A stretch of 56,913 nt of DNA. It comes from Bacteroidales bacterium (GTDB taxonomy: Bacteria > Bacteroidota > Bacteroidia > Bacteroidales > UBA3824). Numbering within the stretch: position 1 is the stretch's first letter; each line of letters opens with the position of its first letter. A program made the translations under genes and the position numbers. The stretch covers positions 1 through 56,913 of the forward strand of contig JAFPYR010000100.1 in the NCBI GenBank assembly GCA_017412115.1, in the 5' to 3' direction. Under the pieces are notes generated by a model that was given only the letters and a program-made list of their open reading frames with translations, had not been told where the DNA came from and searched no databases. Shown one piece after another: positions 1 through 7,939 of this stretch.

Positions 1-89
1 TAATAACAATAACAACAATAATAATTAGCTATGGACTAAGTGATTGCATTTAATTTTTTTTAGAAAAATAATATATTCATAAAAGAAGT

Positions 90-2927
90 ATGAAAAAAAT
101 TTCATTGTTAATGGCGTTGGTGTTTTTTGCATTTTGCGCAAAAGCCCAACTTACGGAAGGTCAGCTTCCAAAAGACCCTGATACAAAGGTCGGAAAACTA
201 TCAAACGGTCTTACTTATTATATCCGGCATAACGAGAAACCCGAAAATCAGGCGTGTTTTTATATCGCCCAACAAGTCGGAAGTATGCAGGAGGAGGATA
301 ATCAAAGAGGATTGGCGCATTTTCTTGAACACATGGCCTTCAACGGTACAGAAAATTTTCCGGGAAAAAGAATTATTGATATGTTGAAGGAAAACGGTGT
401 GGATTTTGGCAGTGAACTCAATGCTTACACAAGTTTTGACGAAACAGTTTACAATATCGACAAAGTTCCTACTAACAAAAAATCTTGGCTTTTGGACTCT
501 TGTCTTATGATTTTGAGCGATTGGAGTCATCGTTTAACTCTTGACGACAAAGAAATTGACAACGAAAGAGGCGTTATTCATTCGGAATGGAGAATGCGCA
601 CAGGAGCATCTTACAGAATGTTGGAGCGTAGTTTGCCGACACTTTATCCCGGTAGCAAATACGCTTACAGAATGCCTATCGGAACGATGGATATTGTTGA
701 TAATTTTCCTTATCAAGCTTTGAAAGATTATTACAAAACGTGGTATTATCCTCACCATCAAGGTATTATCGTAGTTGGCGATATTGATGTTAATGAAATG
801 GAGCAAAAAATTATCAAATATTTTTCTGTTTTTGAAACTCCGAAAGATGCTCCTAAACGACAATATTATACCGTTCCCGACAACGAACAACCGATTTTCG
901 TAGCCGAAAAAGACAAAGAGCAGACTTACAACATTGTTTCATTGATGTTTAAGACCGAGGCTTGGGACAGAGAAAAAAAAGACAATGAGCTTTATTTTAT
1001 CTGGGATATTATTGAGAATTTGATTTCTGATATGACAGATCAGCGTTTTAACGAGCTGATGCAAAATCCTGATGCACCTTTTGTTCATGCCGGTGCGGGC
1101 GTTGAGGAGTATTTGGTTTCTAAAACTAAAAATGCTTTTTCTTTTCAAGCCGTTGCCAAAGAGGGTTTGGAAGTAGAATCTTTGAAATCTATTATGAGAG
1201 AGGCGTTAAGAATTAAAAGATTCGGTTTTTCTCAAACGGAATTAGACCGTGCCAAAGAGTCTTATTTCAATTCTTTGGAGCGCCTTTATAACAATCGTAA
1301 CAAACAGGAAAACAGTTATTTTGTTCAAGAATGTCTTTATAATTTCCTTGACAACGAACCTTTGATGTCTATCGAACAGACATATCAAAAAGTTAAGGAA
1401 ATCATGCCGCTTTTGACGCTTGAGGCTATTAATAAGACTGTTAATTCTATGATTTTAGAAACCGGCAAAAATATGGTTTGCCTTGCAATGCAGCCAGAAA
1501 AAGACGGTGCTAAATATATCACCGTTGAAGAAATGCAAACGGCTGTAAATCAGGTAAAAGACGAATTAATTGAGGCATACGTTGATAATGTTAAAGTAGA
1601 ACCTTTGTTTTCAAAAAAACTTAAAAGCGGCAAAGTAAAATCCGAAATTATTCCTTCAAACGGTTTTGACACAAAGGTTTGGACGCTTTCCAACGGTGCA
1701 AAAATTATTTTCAAGAAGACTGATTTCAAGAACGACGAAATTGTTTTTAATGCTGTACGTTTTGGCGGTACAAGTCTTTACGATATTGATGAAAGCAATT
1801 TTGCGAACATATCACTTTGCGCTTCATTGGTTAATTCTTTGGGTTTAGGAGCTTTTTCTTTTAACGAGCTTTCCAAAACTCTTGCCGTAAAACAATGTAA
1901 TGTAAGTCCTTACATCAGCAATACGGTTGAAGGATTTTCCGGCAATTCTACGAAGAAGGATTTGCAAACCATGTTTGAAATGCTTTATTTGTATTTTACC
2001 GATGTTAATACGAACCAAGATGATTATCTTTCGTTTATTAATCAGCAGAAAATCTCGTTGAAAAACCGTGATGCTAATCCTATGACGGCATTTTCTGACA
2101 GTTTGACTAAAGCTTTGTATGACAATAATTTCAGAACGAAACCTTTGGTTCTTTCAGATTTGGACAAGGCTGACAAAAATGCTATGTTGGAGATTTATAC
2201 AAAACTTTTCTCTGACCCGGCATCTTTCACATATTTTTTCGTCGGCGATATTGACGAAAATCTTCTTAAAACTCTTGTTACCAAATATATAGGCACTTTC
2301 AAAAAGTCGGCTGTAAATTCACCGTCTTATATTAGCGGACGTCAAAAATATCACGAAGGCAAAAAAGATGTTGTTTTCAAACGCAAAATGGAAACTCCTC
2401 AATCTTTGGTTTACGATTATTTGTATTCAGAGGTTGATTACACTGTTAAAAACTATGCAATTTCAAAAATCGCTGCTGAAGTTTTGGGCGAGATGTTTTT
2501 CAACGAAATCCGTGAAGAAAAATCTATCGCTTATAGTGCCGGTGCCCGTAGCAGTTTTGCTCATTCCGAGAAAAAAGGCAAAGCCGATGATATAATGATT
2601 TTCAATTCACCCGTTAAACCCGAGCATGCTCTTGAGGCTCAAGATGTTATGTATAATATTTTGAAAACGGTGGGAGAAAGCGGTTTTGATATTTCTCTTA
2701 TGGAAAAAGCGCAAGAGTATTTCGTAAAACATTATCAAGAAACACTCAAAAGCAATTATTATTGGCTTGGCGTTATTCAAGATTATGAAATTTACTCAAC
2801 CGATACACATACGGATTTTGTAAATGCAATTAAGAGCGTTAAGCTTGAGGATATCAAAGATTATTGCAAGAGAATTTATCAGAATTATAACAAAGTGAAC
2901 GTTATAATGTTACCCGAAGAAAACTAA
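90..2927 (+). CDS. Secreted M16 family zinc metallopeptidase (PqqL/insulinase-like)
   Basis: This is a zinc endopeptidase of the M16 (pitrilysin/insulinase) family, probably exported to the periplasm or outer-membrane face to degrade peptides. Residues 1-20 form a signal peptide with an AKA-Q cleavage site. The inverted zinc motif HFLEH lies at 77-81 (H77 and H81 as ligands, E80 catalytic), and E159 in the IDNERG stretch sits at the family spacing for the third ligand. The protein has the usual two-lobed layout: an active N-terminal half (about 35-480) and a C-terminal half (about 535-945) with no second HxxEH, as expected for the family. At 945 aa it is full length for single-chain M16 enzymes of Bacteroidota. 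It stands alone and converges on the next gene across a perfect hairpin. The substrate cannot be read from sequence. Confidence 0.93.
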   Translation: MKKISLLMALVFFAFCAKAQLTEGQLPKDPDTKVGKLSNGLTYYIRHNEKPENQACFYIAQQVGSMQEEDNQRGLAHFLEHMAFNGTENFPGKRIIDMLKENGVDFGSELNAYTSFDETVYNIDKVPTNKKSWLLDSCLMILSDWSHRLTLDDKEIDNERGVIHSEWRMRTGASYRMLERSLPTLYPGSKYAYRMPIGTMDIVDNFPYQALKDYYKTWYYPHHQGIIVVGDIDVNEMEQKIIKYFSVFETPKDAPKRQYYTVPDNEQPIFVAEKDKEQTYNIVSLMFKTEAWDREKKDNELYFIWDIIENLISDMTDQRFNELMQNPDAPFVHAGAGVEEYLVSKTKNAFSFQAVAKEGLEVESLKSIMREALRIKRFGFSQTELDRAKESYFNSLERLYNNRNKQENSYFVQECLYNFLDNEPLMSIEQTYQKVKEIMPLLTLEAINKTVNSMILETGKNMVCLAMQPEKDGAKYITVEEMQTAVNQVKDELIEAYVDNVKVEPLFSKKLKSGKVKSEIIPSNGFDTKVWTLSNGAKIIFKKTDFKNDEIVFNAVRFGGTSLYDIDESNFANISLCASLVNSLGLGAFSFNELSKTLAVKQCNVSPYISNTVEGFSGNSTKKDLQTMFEMLYLYFTDVNTNQDDYLSFINQQKISLKNRDANPMTAFSDSLTKALYDNNFRTKPLVLSDLDKADKNAMLEIYTKLFSDPASFTYFFVGDIDENLLKTLVTKYIGTFKKSAVNSPSYISGRQKYHEGKKDVVFKRKMETPQSLVYDYLYSEVDYTVKNYAISKIAAEVLGEMFFNEIREEKSIAYSAGARSSFAHSEKKGKADDIMIFNSPVKPEHALEAQDVMYNILKTVGESGFDISLMEKAQEYFVKHYQETLKSNYYWLGVIQDYEIYSTDTHTDFVNAIKSVKLEDIKDYCKRIYQNYNKVNVIMLPEEN

Positions 2928-2929
2928 AA

Positions 2930-2981
2930 AAAAATTGACAATTGACAATTATCAATTATAAATTGTCAATTGTCAATTTTT
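2930..2981. terminator. Perfect 20-bp inverted repeat built of ATTGACA heptamers
   Basis: Arms 2931-2950 and 2961-2980 are perfect reverse complements around a 10-nt loop, with an A-T pair extending each end. A-run and T-run flanks make it a plausible bidirectional terminator between two convergent genes. The arms consist of tandem ATTGACA units, also found as a heptamer tract near 43.3 kb. Confidence 0.75.
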
Positions 2982-2987
2982 AAAAAG

Positions 2988-3890
2988 TTATTTTGTTATT
3001 AAAACGAATCTGAATCCGGTGAATGGGTTCGGAAGGTTTGAAATATTGTATTCTTCTTCAGCTGCGATTTGCATATAATGGCCGTAAGAATGCCAAGAGC
3101 CGCCTTTAATTTTGTCGTTCAAAGTGATTTCAGCAGCGTTTCCCGCCATTTGATAAAGTCCGAATTTGTTAGGTTCGTAAGCTTTTACGGGTTGTAATGC
3201 TGATTGATAAAGTACGTTATCGTCAAGGATTTCGATGTTTCCTGTTTCAGGATTCAATCTGATGTTTTCCTCGCCTGCGATTTTAAAATTTGCAGCGTAT
3301 TCGCCTTTTTTGTTGCGTAAGAATTTTCCTTCCCAAGGATAGAGGGCGTTTTTAACACCGCCTGAGGCAGCTACAACCCATTCGCTATCTTTGGGCAAAC
3401 GAAATTCTGCACCCGGATATTTAGCACCGTCGTATTGAGCATAAAGCCTTGTAAGCCAAATGCAAAACAATTCAGCACCTTCTTTTGTAATGTTTACAAC
3501 GGGGTAAGAGTGAAATTTCGGGTCGGAATCATAATATTTAGAAGCCGTTACGTATGCTTCGCTCAATTTTTTCCAACCCAAACCATCGATTTTAACTTTT
3601 TCGCATAGACTTATCAATCCGTTTCCGTTCAAATCCATGAGAAAAGCGTTGTACATTTGGTTTGTAACCTCGTAAGCTGAAATATAAAAATCTCCGGCAC
3701 TAATGGTTCCTTCAATTGAAGAAAACGAAGATTGCGGAATATATTTCATTTGTGCTTCAATATTTTTTATCATTTCAAGATTGGCAGACATGGACTTTTT
3801 GAAATCAATTTTGTCCAAATCCTCAATCTGTGAAAACGAATAACAATTCAGGCATAATAAAAATGCCGTTAAAATAAAGTTTTTTATCAT
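2988..3890 (-). CDS. Secreted SUMF1/FGE-fold protein (GldJ/GldK-like domain)
   Basis: The protein has an N-terminal signal peptide (about 1-21, ending SFS-Q) and one formylglycine-generating-enzyme fold (SUMF1 family) from about residue 55 to the C-terminus. Family hallmarks are the AYEVTN start, the GNAAE stretch, GGSW and the terminal TGFRFV motif. The C-terminal segment after GGSW contains no cysteine, so the catalytic Cys pair of true formylglycine-generating enzymes is missing. A structural role is therefore more likely, as in GldJ/GldK lipoproteins of the gliding/T9SS apparatus, which use the same fold. It lacks a lipobox, unlike GldJ/GldK. An upstream TGTATTTG at 3943-3950 on the minus strand is one base off a -7 box. 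Fold assignment is firm; the biological role is open. Confidence 0.8.
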   Translation of the reverse strand: MIKNFILTAFLLCLNCYSFSQIEDLDKIDFKKSMSANLEMIKNIEAQMKYIPQSSFSSIEGTISAGDFYISAYEVTNQMYNAFLMDLNGNGLISLCEKVKIDGLGWKKLSEAYVTASKYYDSDPKFHSYPVVNITKEGAELFCIWLTRLYAQYDGAKYPGAEFRLPKDSEWVVAASGGVKNALYPWEGKFLRNKKGEYAANFKIAGEENIRLNPETGNIEILDDNVLYQSALQPVKAYEPNKFGLYQMAGNAAEITLNDKIKGGSWHSYGHYMQIAAEEEYNISNLPNPFTGFRFVLITK

Positions 3891-3994
3891 AATTGAAAAA
3901 AATTATTATTACAAAACAAGCAGTTGTTTATCGGTCTTAGTGCAAATACAATGCTAAAAATTAAAAAAAAATTGAAAAAAAGTAATTTATTTTT

Positions 3995-4025
3995 TTTGTA
4001 AAGCAAACTTTTAAATTTATCTTTG
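3995..4025 (+). promoter_or_regulatory. Bacteroidota-type promoter for the SPOR-like gene
   Basis: TTTG at 3995-3998 and TATCTTTG at 4018-4025 (fits TAnnTTTG) are separated by 19 nt, the expected -33/-7 spacing for the Bacteroidota primary sigma factor. They lie 75 nt before the start codon. Confidence 0.6.
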
Positions 4026-4100
4026 CAGTGTAGAAAATTATATTTTTGGCAGCAATTTTGATAATTTAAAAAACAGAAAAACTTTTAAACAAATTTTAAT

Positions 4101-5156
4101 ATGAAAAAAATCTTTAAACCAATAGCAATTTTGGCGTGTGTTCTTGCAGCTACGGGCAGCGTTCAAGCTCAAGATGGTACTGATATGTTCGATATTCTTA
4201 CCGAATATATCAATGAAACGCAAAGTTCTTCTTTGACAAGACTTCAGGAAGATATAGCGAAAGGTGAGAAACTTGTTTCACAAGCAGAATCACTTGATAA
4301 GGCAACTGCCAAATTTTTCTCTTCCGACAAAAAAGGTAAACAGAAAAAAGGCGAAAAAAAATCCGTAGAGGCAAAATCTTTACGTATTAAAGCCCACAAG
4401 TATTATGAAAAATCTTTTGAAGCCCTTTATGACATATACAAATCAGTTTTGGACGATGCAACATTTACCTTTCCTAATGACAAAACCAAAGCCGATGAAT
4501 ATATGGATGAGGCTGAAACAGCTTTGAAAGACGGTTCTTCAAAACTTTCGTCATACACAAAACTTACCACGAAAAGTCTTGAGACCACCACTTATTCTAA
4601 ATTGAAAAACGATTTGGCTGCATCGAAACAGAAATTTCAGGAGGCGGGCAACGATTGTTACAGTGCGATGAAACTTTATGCCGACCAAGCTGACAAGAAA
4701 AGCAAAGAAGATGCTGCCGATCAATCATATTGGAATCAAGCGGTTCAGGTTAATACGATTGATGCTTACAACAAGTACATTTCAAAATTTCCTAACGGTA
4801 AATATGTTAGCGAGGCAAAACGCAGAATAGCAAATCTTCAGAATATGGCGAAGGCAAAACGTGCTACTTCCGACAATCCTGATGAGGGTCTTGCATACAG
4901 AATTCAGATTTGTGCTGACAAAAAACCTTGGTCACTGAAAAAACTTCAAAGACTTTACAAGGGCGACCTTAAAATCGACGAAAAGGAAACTGACGGTTAT
5001 TACAAATATTGGATCGGTTGTTTCCGTTCGTATAGTGCAGCGCAAGCAGCAGAAGAGTCGATGCATTTTAAAGAATCTTTTATCGTTTGTTTCAACGAAG
5101 GTGTTCAAATTCATGTATCTGAGGCTCAGGAAATTGAAGCTACTTTTGCAGATTAA
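4101..5156 (+). CDS. Exported coiled-coil protein with C-terminal SPOR-like domain
   Basis: A signal peptide occupies residues 1-24 (VQA-Q). The middle (about 30-250) is rich in Lys, Glu and Ala, predicted helical and partly coiled-coil, and includes a lysine-rich stretch around 75-90. It also has a tetratricopeptide-like piece near 212-245 (AYNKYISKFPNGKY). The last ~85 residues, starting near AYRIQI, resemble a SPOR-type peptidoglycan-binding module: a beta strand, then a YWIGCF strand and an A-rich helix. This suggests a periplasmic envelope protein touching peptidoglycan. It has its own promoter and a strong terminator, so it is probably monocistronic. I do not recognise a named orthologue. 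Confidence 0.8.
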   Translation: MKKIFKPIAILACVLAATGSVQAQDGTDMFDILTEYINETQSSSLTRLQEDIAKGEKLVSQAESLDKATAKFFSSDKKGKQKKGEKKSVEAKSLRIKAHKYYEKSFEALYDIYKSVLDDATFTFPNDKTKADEYMDEAETALKDGSSKLSSYTKLTTKSLETTTYSKLKNDLAASKQKFQEAGNDCYSAMKLYADQADKKSKEDAADQSYWNQAVQVNTIDAYNKYISKFPNGKYVSEAKRRIANLQNMAKAKRATSDNPDEGLAYRIQICADKKPWSLKKLQRLYKGDLKIDEKETDGYYKYWIGCFRSYSAAQAAEESMHFKESFIVCFNEGVQIHVSEAQEIEATFAD

Positions 5157-5201
5157 TAAAAAAGTATCATAATCATATTTCTTATATTCTTTATTTATTT
5201 C

Positions 5202-5232
5202 GGGCGGAAAAAAATAATTTTTCCGCTCTTTT
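5202..5232 (+). terminator. Rho-independent terminator of the SPOR-like gene
   Basis: Stem GGGCGGAAAAA pairs with TTTTTCCGCTC (one G-T pair) and is followed by a run of at least nine T. Confidence 0.85.
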
Positions 5233-5278
5233 TTTTTCTATTTTTTTTGGGGGGGAAGGCAATTTTTTTTTGGACAAT

Positions 5279-5333
5279 AAAAAACCGGACTTTAGATTTT
5301 TTCTTAAAAAAAGGAAAATCTTTCTGTCCGGCT
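5279..5333 (-). terminator. Terminator of the small lipoprotein operon
   Basis: On the minus strand GCCGGAC (5326-5332) pairs with GTCCGG (5285-5290), enclosing an inner AAAGATTTTCC/AAAATCTAAA stem, and is followed by TTTTTT. It lies 35 nt after the lipoprotein stop codon. Confidence 0.75.
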
Positions 5334-5367
5334 AAAACTAAAAAATTATGAAAACTTATAACATCTT

Positions 5368-5838
5368 TTATTCTGATACTGCTTTTTTGGCGATGATACC
5401 TTTAGAGAGAGTAGCTTCAATATCTTCAAGTTCATCTGTATCTTCGTCCTCTTCATCTTTGATTTTGTATTTCAGACTCATTTTCTGATAACCGCCCGTA
5501 ATGTTGCCTGTACCTTCCGAAACCGTAAATCGTGAATTTAATTTACCAGAAAAAGTTAATACGGGGGTAGAACTTGAACCGGACATTGTAACAACCATTT
5601 TCTCGTTAGTTCCGTGAAAATTATTGATAGCGAATTTATCGTCGTCAATTTTTTCTATCGTAACCTCTAATGTGCCTGCAATATCGCCTTTTTCAGTTGT
5701 CCAAGTCCATTTTTCGTCTGTTAAATCTTCCATAGAATAAGCGTATGTCGGAGCATCTTCCGAGCAGGCAATCATTGCCGTTGATATAGGCAGCAACAAA
5801 GCTGCACCTAAAAATAATCTTAAAATTTTTTTCTTCAT
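5368..5838 (-). CDS. Small lipoprotein, lipocalin-like, function unknown
   Basis: The 156-residue product begins with a lipoprotein signal peptide; the likely lipidated Cys is C25 in AMIACSED. The mature part is a single beta-rich domain that opens with a WTW motif followed by alternating strands (TLEVTIEKI, FAINNF, VVTMSG, LTFSGKL), typical of the small lipocalin-like or DUF-type Bacteroidota lipoproteins. A very acidic segment (KDEEDEDTDELEDIE) precedes the C-terminus. It lies 18 nt downstream of the acidic 82-residue ORF, so the two are probably co-transcribed and end at the hairpin near 5.3 kb. No function can be assigned. Confidence 0.75.
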   Translation of the reverse strand: MKKKILRLFLGAALLLPISTAMIACSEDAPTYAYSMEDLTDEKWTWTTEKGDIAGTLEVTIEKIDDDKFAINNFHGTNEKMVVTMSGSSSTPVLTFSGKLNSRFTVSEGTGNITGGYQKMSLKYKIKDEEDEDTDELEDIEATLSKGIIAKKAVSE

Positions 5839-5856
5839 TTTCTTATGTTTTGTTAG

Positions 5857-6105
5857 TTAGTTTTCAAAAAGTTTGAATATTGATTTCAAATCGTTTTCTT
5901 CAAAAAAATCATCACTGTCGTCGTTGTCGTCTGCTAATAAACTTGTTTCTGAAAATTCGTCGAAAAATATTTTCAAATCTTCAGTTTCTTGTTTCGGGGC
6001 GATTTGGTCGATGTTGAAATTTTCCAATTCGCCGATTTCGAAATCATCTTCGTCGTCAGTGAAAATCAAATTTTCTTGAAAAATTTTATTATTGTTTGCT
6101 GTCAT
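5857..6105 (-). CDS. Small highly acidic protein, unknown
   Basis: The 82-residue product contains 26 Asp/Glu and only five Lys, with clusters DDEDDFE and DDNDDSDDFFEEND. There is no signal peptide, membrane segment or cysteine. Its ATG is 18 nt upstream of the lipoprotein gene on the same strand, which suggests an operon. The opposite strand also has a 68-codon frame, but it is Ser/Lys low-complexity and simply mirrors the acidic codons. Low-complexity bias makes the coding call less certain than for neighbours. Confidence 0.6.
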   Translation of the reverse strand: MTANNNKIFQENLIFTDDEDDFEIGELENFNIDQIAPKQETEDLKIFFDEFSETSLLADDNDDSDDFFEENDLKSIFKLFEN

Positions 6106-6145
6106 AATAGTCTATTTTTCCCGTGCTATTTGTTTTTTATAATAA

Positions 6146-6180
6146 AAGTGAATTGCCCGAAAAAAAACGGGCAATCACTT
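6146..6180. terminator. Terminator of the nif3/zinc-ribbon operon
   Basis: Arms AAGTGAATTGCCCG and CGGGCAATCACTT (one bulged base) enclose an A7 loop. On the minus strand it is followed by TTTTATTAT. It lies about 65 nt after the zinc-ribbon gene stop. Confidence 0.75.
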
Positions 6181-6243
6181 TTCTATATTATTAAACGGAA
6201 AAAACAAAATAAAGTTAAAAAAAATTACTATAAAATTAGTTAA

Positions 6244-7029
6244 TTAATTTAAATCTTCAAGTTTGATTTCTTCTGCTAATGCCGTATCTATCAAAATTCT
6301 ACCGCAATATTCGCAAACGATGATTTTTTTGTGTGATGCAACATCCAATTGTCTTTGCGGAGTGATTTTGTTGAAGCAACCGCCGCAAGCATCTCTTTGA
6401 ACGGGTACGATAGCAAGACCGTTTTTAGCACCGCCGCGGATTCTGTTGTATGCGTTGAGAAGGCGTTCTTCGATTTTTTCAGCGTATTTTACGCGTTTTG
6501 CTTTCAACTGTTGTTCGTCTTTTTGAGTGTCGGCGATGATAGAATCCAATTCAGATTTGTTTCTTTCCAAATCTTTCGCTCTGTCTTCGTGGCGTTCTTT
6601 GGAGTCTTTTAACATAGCCTTTTTGGTAACCAACTGAGTTTCAGCCTCTTTGATTTTTTTCTCGCAAAGATTGATTTCAAGATTCTGGAATTCTATTTCT
6701 TTGCTGATTGAATCAAATTCCCTGTTGTTGCGTACTTGCATCTGTTGCGTTTGATATTTTTTAATCGCCTCTTTTGCAACCACAATATCATTTTTTCTTT
6801 TAACGATGTCGCTTTCGTAAGCGGTAATTTCCGATTCGATTTTCGTAATTCTCGTTTCCAAACCGACTAATTCGTCTTCCAAATCCTGAACTTCCAAGGG
6901 CAATTCGCCGCAAAGACGGTGAATTTCGTCTGTCTTGGAATCAATAATCTGTAAAGAATACAATGCCCGAAGTTTGTCCTCAATCGTTACTTCGGCTGCT
7001 TCTGCTTTCTGTTGAGTAGCTGTCGTCAT
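6244..7029 (-). CDS. Coiled-coil protein with C4 zinc ribbon (DUF164 family)
   Basis: Residues about 30-195 form a long heptad-rich coiled coil, and a treble-clef zinc ribbon closes the protein. The four metal cysteines are visible as C215-x2-C218 and C239-x2-C242 (CGGC and CEYC). This is the conserved bacterial zf-RING_7/DUF164 family, whose partner and molecular role are still not settled; DNA or RNA binding has been proposed from the fold. The start lies 4 nt after the stop of the Nif3-family gene, so the two form an operon. That pairing is common in Bacteroidota and argues for a shared function. Confidence 0.9.
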   Translation of the reverse strand: MTTATQQKAEAAEVTIEDKLRALYSLQIIDSKTDEIHRLCGELPLEVQDLEDELVGLETRITKIESEITAYESDIVKRKNDIVVAKEAIKKYQTQQMQVRNNREFDSISKEIEFQNLEINLCEKKIKEAETQLVTKKAMLKDSKERHEDRAKDLERNKSELDSIIADTQKDEQQLKAKRVKYAEKIEERLLNAYNRIRGGAKNGLAIVPVQRDACGGCFNKITPQRQLDVASHKKIIVCEYCGRILIDTALAEEIKLEDLN

Positions 7030-7033
7030 TATT

Positions 7034-7828
7034 TTATAAATATTTTATAGGATTCGTATTAATGTCCGAAATTCGGACTGCAAAGTTAATAAATTTTTTT
7101 TGAAGTATATCGCAAAAAATTTGTTTTATTCCGATTTCTGTTTCAAAATGTCCTAAATCGGCGATAATTATCTTTTTGTCCGCATCAAAAAACTTGTGAT
7201 AAGTAAAATCGCCTGAGACAAAAACATCTGCGCCTTGTTTTATCGCCTCTTTCAGTAGAAAACTGCCTGAGCCGGAACAGATTGCTATTTTTTTTACTTT
7301 TTCTTTAATGATTTCCGTATGCCGCAAAGCTTTGCATTCAAAAACTTTTTTGAGCATTTTCAAAAAATCCAAACTCGGCATTTCCTCTTTCAGTTCGCCG
7401 ATTGCGCCTGCACCGCTCTGAAAATCAGTACTTTTGTTGTCCGGTAATAATATTTTGTAATCAGAAATACCGATTTTGTCAAACATTACTTTGCTTGTTC
7501 CGTAAAGCACTGAATCGGCGTTTGTATGGGCACAATATATCGAAACGGAATTTTTAATTGCTTTTAATATAATGCGTTCCGTCAAAGTATCTTCGGTTAT
7601 GTGCATAAGTCCCCGACCGAAAATCAGCGGGTGATGGGCAACTATAAGATTGCAACCCGTTTTGACGGCTTCTTCCACAACCTCTAATGTAACATCAAGG
7701 GTTACAAGACATTGCTTGATATTTTCATCACCGGAAAAAACCTGAATGCCCGCATTGTCGTAACTCTCTTGAAGACAAGGCGGAAACTGTTTTTCCAACT
7801 CTGAGATTATATCTTTTAATAAAGGCAT
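7034..7828 (-). CDS. Nif3-like dinuclear metal centre protein
   Basis: The protein belongs to the Nif3/YbgI family, toroidal hexamers with a dinuclear metal site. Predicted metal ligands are all present: H65-H66 in VAHHP, H101 and D105 in AHTNAD, and H227 and E231 in LGHFETE. At 264 residues it is the short form, without the PII-like insertion that lengthens many Firmicutes and Bacteroidota members to about 365. Family members have been linked to GTP cyclohydrolase I-like activity, but the physiological reaction is not established. It is the first gene of an operon with the zinc-ribbon protein. Confidence 0.9.
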   Translation of the reverse strand: MPLLKDIISELEKQFPPCLQESYDNAGIQVFSGDENIKQCLVTLDVTLEVVEEAVKTGCNLIVAHHPLIFGRGLMHITEDTLTERIILKAIKNSVSIYCAHTNADSVLYGTSKVMFDKIGISDYKILLPDNKSTDFQSGAGAIGELKEEMPSLDFLKMLKKVFECKALRHTEIIKEKVKKIAICSGSGSFLLKEAIKQGADVFVSGDFTYHKFFDADKKIIIADLGHFETEIGIKQIFCDILQKKFINFAVRISDINTNPIKYL

Positions 7829-7861
7829 TTTTACCGGAAAAAATTATTTGCAATAATAGTA

Positions 7862-7909
7862 TAAATTTGCGAAAAAAACAAGAAATTTTAAAAGAATTTT
7901 CTACATTTG
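7862..7909 (+). promoter_or_regulatory. Two candidate -7 boxes before the PorE-like gene
   Basis: TAAATTTG (7862-7869) and TACATTTG (7902-7909) both fit TAnnTTTG. The second is 31 nt upstream of the ATG and is the better candidate. No clear TTTG -33 element is seen. Confidence 0.4.
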
Positions 7910-7939
7910 CATTAGAAAAAACAATTTTTTAATTTTACC

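Noticed and set aside
5873..6079. Ser/Lys-rich protein on the plus strand
   Set aside because: It is the mirror of the acidic minus-strand ORF, shows only low-complexity composition, and has no promoter or conserved pattern.
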